Assembly: GCF_030686155.1 (NCBI RefSeq) | Contig: NZ_JAUPEV010000003.1 | Coordinates: forward strand, 62,001 to 126,000 | DNA: 64,000 bases | Direction: 5' to 3' | Source: Helicobacter_J cappadocius | GTDB taxonomy: Bacteria > Campylobacterota > Campylobacteria > Campylobacterales > Helicobacteraceae | In this document: positions 8,874 through 17,681 of the stretch, one piece after another | Layout of the letters: each line of letters opens with the position of its first letter | Position numbering within the stretch: the stretch's first letter is position 1 | The notes under the pieces: model-generated | Seen by the model: only the letters and a program-made list of their open reading frames with translations | Databases searched by the model: none | Told to the model about the DNA's origin: nothing | Made by a program: the position numbers and the translations under genes

Positions 8874-10193
8874 TTGAAAAAAATCATCATTTTAAGCATA
8901 CTATTCACTTTTGCACTCAGCAAACCTCTCGCTCCGATCGATTTTGATGTTGTCAAAGAACAAACAAATACAAAATCGCCAACTCTTTTATTAATGGGAG
9001 GAATACAAGGCGATGAACCTGGTGGCTTTAACGCTACAAACATGTTTTTGATGCACTATAAAATCATTGATGGGAATGTATGGGTAGTGCCTGTCCTAAA
9101 TAAACATTCAATGCTGATGAATCATCGCGGTCTTTATGATGATATGAACCGAAAATTCAAAAACCTTTCTTCTTCTGATCCAGAATATTTTATCATCAAA
9201 CATATTGAGGATCTTATTACTGATAAAGAAGTAAATGTTATATTGCATTTGCATGATGGTAGTGGATTTTATCGTCCCAAATATGAAACTCCTTTGCTGA
9301 ACCCAAATAGATGGGGAAATTGCTCTATTATTGATCAAAAAAAATTAGAAAATGTAAAATTTGGAGATCTTAATACTATTGTAAACAAAATGACTTCTCA
9401 TATTAATGACAATCTCCTTGAGCCAATTCACAAATATTATGTTCGAGACACCCATACAGCTAAAGGCGATAAAGAAATGGAAAAAGCCCTTACTTATTTT
9501 GCAATCAGAAATAAAAAACCCGCATTTGCAAATGAAGCAAGTAAAGAGCTTTCACTTGAAAAAAGAGTTTATTATCACTTGTTAGCCATTGAAGGCATTT
9601 TAGATCAGGTAGGAATAAAATATGAAAGAGACTTTAAACTCACTCCAAATAACATTTATCGCCTAATCAATGACAAAACTCTTGATGTCAAAATCAATGA
9701 TTCTATAATTTTGCCACTTTATGGATTGCGTCCTGTATTGAATTATTTTCCAATGCCAAAAGATGCACAAATCACCACCATTCCTCTAAGCTCAAAAGCC
9801 CATATTGTTGGGCTTCTTCCTAGAAACAATCAAGTGTGGTTAAAATATGGAAACAAATTAATGACTCGAATCAATCCTGACTATATAGAATTCGATCATT
9901 CTGTAAAAAACATCCAAATAAAAGTTGATGGCGAGTTGAAAAACATAGAAGTTCCTAGCATTGTAGAAGTCAAAGAAAATTTTGAAATACTCCCTATCGA
10001 AGGATACCGTGTCAATATTATCGGCTATGTTATTCCCAATGATAAATCAAAAAAACCAAATGAGACAGGCATACTAATACATCACAAAGATTGTATCTCC
10101 AAATTCTCTATCGATAAAGCGGGTAAAATTTTCAGAGCAGAAATTTACAAAGGTGATAAATTTAGCGGAATGATATTGATTAAGTTTTTATAA
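8874..10193 (+). CDS. csd4: Peptidoglycan D,L-carboxypeptidase, helical cell-shape determinant
   Basis: Csd4 (Pgp1 in Campylobacter) trims peptidoglycan tripeptides to dipeptides in the periplasm and is needed for helical cell shape. The start is a TTG at 8874 with AAGGAAG just upstream, giving 439 residues, almost exactly the H. pylori length. The signal peptide is MKKIIILSILFTFALS. The M14-like zinc site has the unusual Gln ligand: GGIQGDE provides Q45 and E48, HLHDGSG provides H127, and AFANEAS provides the catalytic Glu at 221. These line up one position away from the published H. pylori residues. Two small C-terminal beta domains follow from about residue 250. Confidence 0.94.
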   Translation: MKKIIILSILFTFALSKPLAPIDFDVVKEQTNTKSPTLLLMGGIQGDEPGGFNATNMFLMHYKIIDGNVWVVPVLNKHSMLMNHRGLYDDMNRKFKNLSSSDPEYFIIKHIEDLITDKEVNVILHLHDGSGFYRPKYETPLLNPNRWGNCSIIDQKKLENVKFGDLNTIVNKMTSHINDNLLEPIHKYYVRDTHTAKGDKEMEKALTYFAIRNKKPAFANEASKELSLEKRVYYHLLAIEGILDQVGIKYERDFKLTPNNIYRLINDKTLDVKINDSIILPLYGLRPVLNYFPMPKDAQITTIPLSSKAHIVGLLPRNNQVWLKYGNKLMTRINPDYIEFDHSVKNIQIKVDGELKNIEVPSIVEVKENFEILPIEGYRVNIIGYVIPNDKSKKPNETGILIHHKDCISKFSIDKAGKIFRAEIYKGDKFSGMILIKFL

Positions 10194-10219
10194 AAATAGA
10201 AGTAGGAATTACAAAGAAT

Positions 10220-10244
10220 TGAGGTACATTATTGATGCACCTCA
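10220..10244. terminator. Hairpin between convergent csd4 and rpsR
   Basis: A 10-base inverted repeat (10220-10229 and 10235-10244, one mismatch, 5-base loop) lies in the 62-base gap between the ends of the two genes. There is no strong T run on either strand, so terminator function is only suggested. Confidence 0.4.
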
Positions 10245-10255
10245 TCAAAATAGAA

Positions 10256-10510
10256 TCAAAATCTAAAAGGGCTTTCTACGACTTTTTTCCTATCTACAAT
10301 ATAAGGAATCAAAGCCATATGTCTAGCTCTTTTGATAGCAATTTCAACACGTTCTTGCCACTTTTTAGTGTTGCCAGTGAGTCTTCTTGGCATAATCTTA
10401 TATCTCTCAGATAAAGAATGTTTTAGCATTTCAATATCTTTATAATCGATAAATTCGATTTTTGCCTCTGTATATTTGCAGTATCTTTTTGAGTATTTTT
10501 TTCTTTCCAT
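10256..10510 (-). CDS. rpsR: 30S ribosomal protein S18
   Basis: S18 is a small-subunit protein that sits beside S6 on the platform and contacts 16S rRNA. The 84-residue protein has the family core IDYKDIEMLKHSLSERYKI, then MPRRLTGNTKKWQ and the basic AIKRARHMALIPY tail. Only one Cys is left (YCKYTEA, C11) where many S18 proteins carry a CxxC pair. It is the last gene of the conserved rpsF-ssb-rpsR operon, 9 nt after ssb, with AGGAG before the ATG. Confidence 0.97.
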   Translation of the reverse strand: MERKKYSKRYCKYTEAKIEFIDYKDIEMLKHSLSERYKIMPRRLTGNTKKWQERVEIAIKRARHMALIPYIVDRKKVVESPFRF

Positions 10511-10519
10511 TTTTTTCTC

Positions 10520-11023
10520 CTAGAAGGGTATTTCATCATCATCTATATTAATCTCAGGAATGTTTTGCTCATATTTTTGTGCATTCATTCCACCTTGTGG
10601 GGCTTGTTTTGGCAAGTGATTATTTTGTGCATAAGATGAATTTGACTCGTTATGCGAAGGTTCATAATTTTGATATCCATCATCTTGCGTACTAGAAGAT
10701 TTGCCATCAAGCATTTGCATTGATTCTGCTGTAATAGTATGTTTGCTTTTCTTGCTCCCAGTTTGATCTGTCCAACTCTCAAGTGTTAATCTGCCTTCAA
10801 TAAGGATTTTTGATCCTTTTCTGAGGTATTGATTTGCTACTTCAGCAGCCCTACCAAAAAGCTTCGCATCTACAAAACATACTTCCTCGCCTTGTGAGCC
10901 ATCTTGTTTTTTATATCTACGATTACTCGCAAGTCCAATAGTGGCAAGTGCAGAACCGCTAGGAAGATACCTAAGCTCAACATCACGGGTCAAATTTCCT
11001 ATTATAATCACTTTATTATACAT
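10520..11023 (-). CDS. ssb: Single-stranded DNA-binding protein
   Basis: SSB coats single-stranded DNA during replication and repair and recruits partner enzymes. The 167 residues show an N-terminal OB fold (about 1-108) with the NKVIIIGNLTRDVELRY start and a Trp in the ESWTDQTG loop. A flexible Asn/Gln-rich linker follows, and the protein ends in the acidic partner-binding tail DIDDDEIPF. It lies between rpsF and rpsR, the conserved bacterial arrangement. Confidence 0.97.
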   Translation of the reverse strand: MYNKVIIIGNLTRDVELRYLPSGSALATIGLASNRRYKKQDGSQGEEVCFVDAKLFGRAAEVANQYLRKGSKILIEGRLTLESWTDQTGSKKSKHTITAESMQMLDGKSSSTQDDGYQNYEPSHNESNSSYAQNNHLPKQAPQGGMNAQKYEQNIPEINIDDDEIPF

Positions 11024-11052
11024 TACAATCGCCTTTTATTGCATCCTCAATC

Positions 11053-11466
11053 TTAAGAGACTGAAGACTCTGTATGTGCCTCAGTTTGAGGTTTTTCTTT
11101 GGCAGGTTTTGAATCTGATTTGGATTCAGGCTTCTTGTTTGCTCTATCAACCAATGCCTGCCAAGTCTTTTGTTCTTTTTTGCTTTCATATTTAATAACA
11201 ATAAATCTTAAGATATCTTCATTGATGCGATACAATCTTTCAAGTTCCAATATCAAAGAAGGATCAGCTTGAAAATAAATCACAAAGTAATATCCTCTAT
11301 TGTTTTTTTTAATCTCATAGGCAAGATTTCTCATTCCCATGTCAATACAAGTCGTAATGACTCCGCCATTTTTAGTGATGACTTCTTTATAGAAATCAAT
11401 CTTTGATTTTATTTCTTCTTCTACTAAAGTAGGTTTAACGATAAACATCGTTTCGTAGTGTTTCAT
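11053..11466 (-). CDS. rpsF: 30S ribosomal protein S6
   Basis: S6 pairs with S18 in the platform of the small subunit. The protein has 137 residues: a ferredoxin-like core (MKHYETMFIVKPTL through LRFIVIKYE, about 1-107) and a C-terminal extension rich in Lys, Ser, Glu and Pro that varies among relatives. It heads the rpsF-ssb-rpsR group and lies 89 nt downstream of holA, so it may have its own promoter as well as read-through from holA. GGAG is seen 6 nt before the ATG. Confidence 0.96.
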   Translation of the reverse strand: MKHYETMFIVKPTLVEEEIKSKIDFYKEVITKNGGVITTCIDMGMRNLAYEIKKNNRGYYFVIYFQADPSLILELERLYRINEDILRFIVIKYESKKEQKTWQALVDRANKKPESKSDSKPAKEKPQTEAHTESSVS

Positions 11467-11555
11467 TTCTTCTCCTTATGGTTTTCGCCCTTTTACTATC
11501 TAATCTAGAACAAAAAGAGCAAGGCTACTTTTTTTGAATAAAAAGACTCCATATT

Positions 11556-12545
11556 TTATCTAATATATGCTTGTAATTTTATTAAAACGCTCAGACTAAA
11601 ATTTTTTTCGCCCTTCATGCTTACGTTACGCCATTTTCGAAACATTTCAAAAATTTTCTGATAACCTTCTTCTTTGATTTTGATCGCTCTAGAAGCAAGT
11701 TTATCCACAATTATTTGTGGGGGACTGAATCCAAGTATATCCTTGGCATTTGGAGTACCATTGCTTTTAATATAGGCAAAAAATAAAAATAGTTGGTAAA
11801 AGTATCTCTCCATTTCTCTTAAAATTTCAATATCATCAAGCCCTTCTTCTTGAATTTTATGCAATATCTCTAAAGCATCTTTTTTTTCAAAGATTGCATT
11901 GTAAAGCTCATCAATACTCACACTTCCTAGCCCATAAGAAAGCTTATGAATATCTTCAATTGAAATAGATCTGTCAAAAATAGTAAATTTTTCCAACTCA
12001 TTATGAGCAATGCTTAAATCATTGCTCTGCAAATTCAAAATCACTCCAAGCAATCGATCTTGTATATCTAAATTCAACTCGTTAGCACGTTCTCTTAGCA
12101 ATGCAATACATTCATAAAAATTTGGAGCGAAAAATCTTACATCAATCACTCCCTGCCCTTTAAAAGCCGAAGCAAAAGTTCTGAAATCTTGTGCATATTC
12201 AGCATTTGTCTTAGAATCTGAACGATAAAATTCAATAATTAAAGAATTATTCGTATTTACTGCAATAGCATTTAATAATCCGTCAATGTCTTTTTTGGGA
12301 AGTTTTTTATCTAGTTTTAAAACCACCAAACTTTCATCACCAAATAAAGAGCTCTGACCCAATATATCCATAACTGATCTAAAATCATAATCGCTATAAT
12401 AAAAAGTTGTTTTATTGGATTTATCGGTGATTTTTCTGGCAATTTTTTCAGAATAATAAGAAATCAAAAAATTTGATTCTCCATAGAGTAAAGTTGCTCT
12501 AGGGAAAGATTTTTCTAATAACTTGTCTAAATCTTTTTTATACAT
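11556..12545 (-). CDS. holA: DNA polymerase III subunit delta
   Basis: Delta opens the beta sliding clamp within the clamp loader. The 329-residue protein starts at the ATG at 12545 (MYKKDLDKLLEK), the usual N terminus; a longer form from 12614 would lie wholly within rnr and is rejected. It has the delta-family opening ATLLYGESNFLI and the DFRSVMD and SLFGDESLVVLK segments of the AAA+-like domain. The start overlaps the rnr stop by 8 nt. The neighbours rnr and rpsF match the order I recall around HP1247. Confidence 0.88.
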   Translation of the reverse strand: MYKKDLDKLLEKSFPRATLLYGESNFLISYYSEKIARKITDKSNKTTFYYSDYDFRSVMDILGQSSLFGDESLVVLKLDKKLPKKDIDGLLNAIAVNTNNSLIIEFYRSDSKTNAEYAQDFRTFASAFKGQGVIDVRFFAPNFYECIALLRERANELNLDIQDRLLGVILNLQSNDLSIAHNELEKFTIFDRSISIEDIHKLSYGLGSVSIDELYNAIFEKKDALEILHKIQEEGLDDIEILREMERYFYQLFLFFAYIKSNGTPNAKDILGFSPPQIIVDKLASRAIKIKEEGYQKIFEMFRKWRNVSMKGEKNFSLSVLIKLQAYIR

Positions 12546-14526
12546 CTTTTGCTCGTTTTTTGATAGGTTTATTAATAATTTTTGCAAAAATCTTGCCACT
12601 AGGAATATGTGCATCTAAAATCTGCATTTTAACTTCATCAAATTTTTTAACATCATCACTCAAGCAATCTAAAGTAATTCTAGCCCCATATATGCAATCA
12701 ATTGCGTTTGCTAAAGGAGGATAAGACTCATCAGCAATAATTCCAGTAACCACAGTACCTATATGGTCTAATGCCCAGCGAGAATATTTACGATCTTTAA
12801 AATCTACTTCTATTTTAAAAACTTGTCTTTCTTGGTCGCTTAAGAGCATACAAGATGTTTTTATATGACTTAATAAATAGGATAGTTTTTTTTCTGACTG
12901 AGGAGAATTGGAAATTATCTGTTTTAAAATCCTATGCAAAAGCAAATCGCTATACCTTCGAATAGGTGATGTAAAATGGGTGTATTTGTCAAATCCTAAG
13001 CCAAAATGCCCAATATTGTACGGGGAATAACTCGCTTGAGATTGAGATCTGATAATCATTTTATCAATTTGCTTTCGCATATCTTTTTTTGTGGCTTGTT
13101 TTTGAATAGAGCTGATAATACTATGAAGATTTTCTTGATTGTATGGCAAAGAAGGAAGAGTGTAACCCAAAGCCTTACATTCAAACAAAAGTTCATTCAA
13201 TCTATCTTGAGTAGGGGCATTATGTACACGGTAGATGCCATTATCACCCAAATGTTGATTCAAAAATCTTGCTGACTCTCTGTTAGCCAATAACATTGCT
13301 TCTTCAACTATCATATGAGAGTCACTCTGCAAGTCAATCTTTATTTCTGTAAGCAAACCTTCTTGATTTAGCTCCATTTTGATTTCATCATTAAAAAATT
13401 CATAGCCTTTTTTCAGTCGTTTTGAACGAAGTTTTTTTGCAATGGGATAAAAATCTAAAATACTTCTTTTTACTTCTTTATTTATGGATATTTTTTTACC
13501 ACTCAAGAGTTTATCCACATCTGCATAAGTAATATTTTGATGATTATTTATAAATGCTTCAAAAAGTTCTGAATCAATCACTTCAAAGGTTCGTCTATGA
13601 AGCCTTAAACGCCATACAAAAGCAAGCCTATCTTTTCCTTCTTTTAAAGAACATATATTTTCACTTAGATTTCTAGGGAGCATTGGAAAACTTTTGTGTG
13701 GAAAATATACACTAAAACCTCTGTTTTTTGCTTGTACATCCAAAGCAGATTCAGAGCTTACATATTCGCTTACATCGGCGATAGCAACATATAATGTATT
13801 GCTAGGAGTGTGAAAGTAAATTGCATCATCATGGTCTTTTGCATCATTAGGATCAATTGTACAAAATGGAAAAGTTCGTAAATCTTTACGATCATGATAC
13901 ATATCAACATCCACTCCTTCGCCAAAACTATCTGCTAAAACACAAGCTTCTGGTGTAAAATCAGCATCTCGATTATAGAGTGTTAAAGAAATATTTTCGT
14001 CTATTTGAGGATCATCAATACTTCCTAACACTTCTTTGATTTCTTTAGAACGCATATCTACTTTGAGCAAACAATGTCTAGGAAGTTCGCGTAATGATTT
14101 TTGAGAAACGGTAAGTCTAATGGGTTTGGCATGTGGATTTTTAAGCTCAAATGCGATGATTTCACCTTTTACTTTTTCCAAATAGCAAAGGATACCTGGA
14201 TTTTCTGCATGTAGGGAAAGAATAATTTTAGCTCTAACCCTTCCTTTTATTCTGGTGGGTTTGACCAAAACAATATCGTTTTGAGAAATAGATTTTGATA
14301 GCCCATCTATTAGAAGATCTTTGTGATCTGTAGATAAAAAACTACGCAAAAACCCTCTACCTGATCTAGAAATATCTACACTACCAATAACAAATCCTTC
14401 TTTTATCTGGTAATTCCCTTGTTTTTCTTGTATAAATCCCTTATTTTTGAGTTCTTCATAAATATTTTGATATTTTCTAGGGATATTTCTAATGCCATTA
14501 GCAAGTCCGAATAAAAACTCCTTCAT
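12538..14526 (-). CDS. rnr: Ribonuclease R (RNB-family 3'-5' exoribonuclease)
   Basis: The enzyme degrades RNA processively from the 3' end; in H. pylori it works with a DEAD-box helicase in a minimal degradosome. The 662-residue protein has N-terminal cold-shock-like segments and the RNB catalytic domain, whose Asp cluster DPNDAKDHDDAI lies at 225-236. The CTERM includes HFTSPIRRYSDLLLHR, the family's final active-site segment. The C-terminal S1 domain seems short or poorly conserved compared with E. coli RNase R (813 residues). The ATG follows directly on the aroE stop (TAAATG) with no ribosome site before it, so translation is probably coupled. Confidence 0.92.
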   Translation of the reverse strand: MKEFLFGLANGIRNIPRKYQNIYEELKNKGFIQEKQGNYQIKEGFVIGSVDISRSGRGFLRSFLSTDHKDLLIDGLSKSISQNDIVLVKPTRIKGRVRAKIILSLHAENPGILCYLEKVKGEIIAFELKNPHAKPIRLTVSQKSLRELPRHCLLKVDMRSKEIKEVLGSIDDPQIDENISLTLYNRDADFTPEACVLADSFGEGVDVDMYHDRKDLRTFPFCTIDPNDAKDHDDAIYFHTPSNTLYVAIADVSEYVSSESALDVQAKNRGFSVYFPHKSFPMLPRNLSENICSLKEGKDRLAFVWRLRLHRRTFEVIDSELFEAFINNHQNITYADVDKLLSGKKISINKEVKRSILDFYPIAKKLRSKRLKKGYEFFNDEIKMELNQEGLLTEIKIDLQSDSHMIVEEAMLLANRESARFLNQHLGDNGIYRVHNAPTQDRLNELLFECKALGYTLPSLPYNQENLHSIISSIQKQATKKDMRKQIDKMIIRSQSQASYSPYNIGHFGLGFDKYTHFTSPIRRYSDLLLHRILKQIISNSPQSEKKLSYLLSHIKTSCMLLSDQERQVFKIEVDFKDRKYSRWALDHIGTVVTGIIADESYPPLANAIDCIYGARITLDCLSDDVKKFDEVKMQILDAHIPSGKIFAKIINKPIKKRAKDV

Positions 14527-15321
14527 TTACAAAACAAGCTTCATTTGTTTTCTGATTTTATCAGCGGAAATCTTCTTATCACAGAAGAGTTCAAATGCCA
14601 AGACTGCCTGTTCAATCAACATATCTTTTCCATCTTTAAAATCAATACCTAATTTTTGTGCTAATTTCAAAAATGGAGTTTGAACTCCATATATCAAGTC
14701 ATAAGCCATTTTTGATATACTCAAAGTTCTTTTGAGTATATCTTCATCTAATGGAAAATTTTCATCTTTTAGTCCTGCGGGGGTTGCATTAATAACAATA
14801 TCAAAAGGTTGGGGAGAAAAATCCTCCATCAAAGAACATTTAAATCCATCTGAAACAAAAGAATCCAAACGTTTTTTAGATCGGTTCAAAACAAGCAACT
14901 CTATGCCCTTTTCTCTAAGAATATGTGCAACAGCCTTTGCACTCCCACCTGCACCAAGTAAAACAGCAGACTTAAATCCATTCACACTAATAGTACGATA
15001 GAATCCTTCTGCATCGGTATTGTAACCAATTATTTTTTTACCCTCAAGCACAAGGGTATTGACAGATTTTACAACAGAAGCTATGCCTCTATTTTCATCA
15101 CTTTGATTGAATGCATCTTCCTTGAAGGGAATTGTAATATTAGCTCCATAAAGTCCCAACTCAAAGAAAGTTTTTCTCAAATTCATTCCATCTTGTAACA
15201 AATATCGTCCATAATACCCAGAAAAACCAATCTCATCGCCAAATTCAGAAAATACAGCATTATGTATCAATGGAGACTTAGAATGAAAAATAGGATTTCC
15301 AAAAACACAAAACTGTTTCAT
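14527..15321 (-). CDS. aroE: Shikimate dehydrogenase
   Basis: AroE reduces 3-dehydroshikimate to shikimate with NADPH in aromatic amino-acid synthesis. The 264 residues have the substrate-binding NPIFHSKSPLIHN start, the catalytic Lys at 67 (NITIPFKE), the NTDAEG motif at 101-106 and the dinucleotide-binding loop GAGGSAKA at 123-130, followed by NATPAGL. It overlaps the upstream SH3 gene by 4 nt and abuts rnr. This aroE-rnr-holA order matches my memory of HP1249-HP1247. Confidence 0.96.
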   Translation of the reverse strand: MKQFCVFGNPIFHSKSPLIHNAVFSEFGDEIGFSGYYGRYLLQDGMNLRKTFFELGLYGANITIPFKEDAFNQSDENRGIASVVKSVNTLVLEGKKIIGYNTDAEGFYRTISVNGFKSAVLLGAGGSAKAVAHILREKGIELLVLNRSKKRLDSFVSDGFKCSLMEDFSPQPFDIVINATPAGLKDENFPLDEDILKRTLSISKMAYDLIYGVQTPFLKLAQKLGIDFKDGKDMLIEQAVLAFELFCDKKISADKIRKQMKLVL

Positions 15322-16088
15322 AAACTAGAATTATCACCTTGCTTACTTAGTAAATCAAGCAAGACCCAACCATTCTGTATTTTTCCCCAACCATCTCGGA
15401 TGTCTTTGACCTCAATGATTTGATTTGGAACGAGCTTTCCAACAATTTTTGATGATACCGTAGGTTCAAGACGAATATTAACGACTTTTAAAGACTTATA
15501 AAACCCTATGAGAGGTTTTTCAGCGGTGTTTTTACTAGGTTGTGGTTTTGATTCAACAGGCTTTAGTAATCTAGCATAAACCCAACCATTTTTAAGCCTC
15601 GCCCAATCTCCTTGTATCATTTCAACTTCTATTTTCTGGTTATATCTCAATTTACCTACAATTTCAGAAGTAACATTTGGAGATTTTCGGATATTGAGTA
15701 TTTTGCCCAAAGCAACATAAATACCAGAATGATCTAAATTCTGAGGAGTTTGTGTGGCATTTGTCGCAATGGGTACATCAGATGAATAAATGGGTGATGA
15801 GACATTAAAATTCTCACTTGAAATTTTTTTATCTGGATTTGATTTTTTATCAGTAGAAAAATTCTCACCGTTATCTAAACTAGCAGAAACTGAGGACTGC
15901 TCAAGTTTATTTTCCTCTTCTTTATAATTCATCTCAGGTTGGGACAAAACAGCGGGATTAAAACTCTCTGGTATTGAGTCTTCTTTTTGCTTATTAGTAC
16001 CCACAAATACAACATAATAAAGACCAAACCCAAAAAATAAAGCTAAAATAGGGATTGTATATAGTTTAAATAACGATTTGATATTCAT
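15318..16088 (-). CDS. Membrane-anchored protein with two bacterial SH3 domains
   Basis: The protein has 256 residues. One N-terminal helix (about 11-29) anchors it, a low-complexity Ser/Asn/Glu/Pro-rich spacer runs to about 120, and two SH3-like repeats follow at about 124-175 and 196-247. Each repeat has the pattern LNIRKSPNV...VGKL...GDWARLKNGWVY. Such domains in periplasmic proteins usually bind peptidoglycan stem peptides. The gene is coupled to aroE by a 4-nt overlap and lies where HP1250 is found in H. pylori, by memory. A cell-wall role is inferred. Confidence 0.8.
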   Translation of the reverse strand: MNIKSLFKLYTIPILALFFGFGLYYVVFVGTNKQKEDSIPESFNPAVLSQPEMNYKEEENKLEQSSVSASLDNGENFSTDKKSNPDKKISSENFNVSSPIYSSDVPIATNATQTPQNLDHSGIYVALGKILNIRKSPNVTSEIVGKLRYNQKIEVEMIQGDWARLKNGWVYARLLKPVESKPQPSKNTAEKPLIGFYKSLKVVNIRLEPTVSSKIVGKLVPNQIIEVKDIRDGWGKIQNGWVLLDLLSKQGDNSSL

Positions 16089-16112
16089 TTATTCGCCCAC
16101 TCCCATCTAACT

Positions 16113-17108
16113 TCAAATTAAATCTACACCACAAGGAGCTGTTATTATCTCTCCTATCTCATATCCATCAGTGTTTTTAAGGATATAATCGAGATTTGTC
16201 CTAGGAGCAACAATTATCATTCCAACACCCATATTAAACACTCTATAAACCTCATCTTCGTCAAGATTTAGTTTTAGTATATCAAAAATTGGCAATGTTT
16301 TTATGAGTTTTGTATCTATCTGTGCTCTTAAATCTTTAGGTAAAACTCTAGGTAAATTTTCCACTATTCCGCCCCCAGTAATATGGGCGAGAGCATTGAT
16401 GTGATTCTTTATTTTTTTATAATCATCCACATAAATTCTAGTAGGTGTTAGCAAAGTTTCAATCAAAGTTTTACCACAAATTTGATCTTCAAATTTCATC
16501 TTTAATTCTTCAAATAAAAGCTTACGAACAAGAGAGTAACCATTGCTATGTATTCCTGAACTTTGAAGTGCTATTAAAACATCGCCTTGTTTGATATTGG
16601 ATTGTCTTTGCAAATCTGATTTCTCTGCAATCCCTACTGCAAAACCTGCAAGATCAAAATCTTTATGCTGATACATTCCAGGCATTTCTGCGGTTTCTCC
16701 ACCAATGAGCGAACACTGTGCAATTTCACAACCCTTAGCAATACCCTGAACAACCCTAATTGCCCTATATTTGTCTAACTTTGCACTAGCATAATAGTCC
16801 AAAAAAAACATTGGAGTAGCAAAATTGCAAATCAAATCATTCACACACATGGCAACCAAATCAATGCCAACACCCTCAAGTCTATCAGAATCAATAGCCA
16901 AACGAAGTTTTGTCCCCACACCATCAGTGGCAGCTAAGATAACAGGTTCTTTAAATCCACCTGGAAGCTCATAAGCTCCAGCAAAAGATCCAATCCCTCC
17001 GATAACATTCTTGTCAAATGTTGCCTTTACATATGGTTTGATACCCTCTACAAAGGCATTTCCCTCATCAATATCAACTCCAGAATCTTTGTAGCTAATT
17101 GATTGCAT
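16113..17108 (-). CDS. purM: Phosphoribosylformylglycinamidine cyclo-ligase
   Basis: PurM closes the imidazole ring to give AIR, the fifth step of de novo purine synthesis, using ATP. The 331-residue protein starts with YKDSGVDIDEGNAFV and has the glycine-rich GIGSFAGAYEL, ATDGVGTKL and CVNDLICNFA segments and the GGETAEMPGMY motif typical of the family. It is inserted between the SH3 gene and the SspB-like gene. As I recall, H. pylori lacks this gene; together with purH at 58430 it indicates de novo purine synthesis in this organism. Confidence 0.96.
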   Translation of the reverse strand: MQSISYKDSGVDIDEGNAFVEGIKPYVKATFDKNVIGGIGSFAGAYELPGGFKEPVILAATDGVGTKLRLAIDSDRLEGVGIDLVAMCVNDLICNFATPMFFLDYYASAKLDKYRAIRVVQGIAKGCEIAQCSLIGGETAEMPGMYQHKDFDLAGFAVGIAEKSDLQRQSNIKQGDVLIALQSSGIHSNGYSLVRKLLFEELKMKFEDQICGKTLIETLLTPTRIYVDDYKKIKNHINALAHITGGGIVENLPRVLPKDLRAQIDTKLIKTLPIFDILKLNLDEDEVYRVFNMGVGMIIVAPRTNLDYILKNTDGYEIGEIITAPCGVDLI

Positions 17109-17198
17109 TTATTTCCTTGTTATCATTTAGGGTAGCTTCATGAATTTTATCACAAAAAGAATCTTTAAGCAAATTACAACAAAAAAACCAAAAACGAT

Positions 17199-17681
17199 CT
17201 ATTTGCCTCCGGGCTTTATTTTTTGAATCTTCTTGAGAATTTTTTGATTTTGAGGATCAGAAAAAATTGCTGCTGCTGAGCTCTCAAGAGAGTCTTTTTT
17301 GTCTTCTTTCTCAGAAAAAATCTCATTCACTTCATTTCGCGAAAACAGCACAACATTGTCATCTTTTTTATCTTTCACGATGAGTTGAATAATGCCATCT
17401 ATTTTTACATTCACAAAACTTCCAATATTATCCCTTCCAAATCCAGCTTCAAACTCTACACTTGAAGCTGTGACCACAAGACTACTGAAGCTATAACCAG
17501 CTAGAACAAACAACACAAAAGGTCCAAATTTTGAAAAAATCTCTTCAGGCAAGGCGGGGGTGAAACTTACTTTAGAAAGTTCGCAAAATATAGAAAAATT
17601 AACCTTATTTTCGATTAAGAATTTAATATTTTCAACACAATGTCTATTGTTTAGCTGATTGTATTTATTTAATACGTTCAT
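17199..17681 (-). CDS. Uncharacterised protein with SspB-like sequence pattern
   Basis: The protein has 160 residues from the ATG at 17681, chosen because AAAGGA lies 6 nt upstream; the longer form from the TTG at 17696 is unlikely. The start overlaps the pepF stop by 17 nt. The core resembles the ClpXP adaptor SspB: an N-terminal helix, then strands ending in SSVEFEAGFG (73-82) and NVKIDGIIQLIVKD (91-104), like the RFNARFG...VSVPLAAVLAIYARE pattern that I recall for E. coli SspB. A charged linker and a short basic tail ending PGGK follow, as in SspB's ClpX-binding end. The similarity is weak and seen by eye only. Confidence 0.6.
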   Translation of the reverse strand: MNVLNKYNQLNNRHCVENIKFLIENKVNFSIFCELSKVSFTPALPEEIFSKFGPFVLFVLAGYSFSSLVVTASSVEFEAGFGRDNIGSFVNVKIDGIIQLIVKDKKDDNVVLFSRNEVNEIFSEKEDKKDSLESSAAAIFSDPQNQKILKKIQKIKPGGK

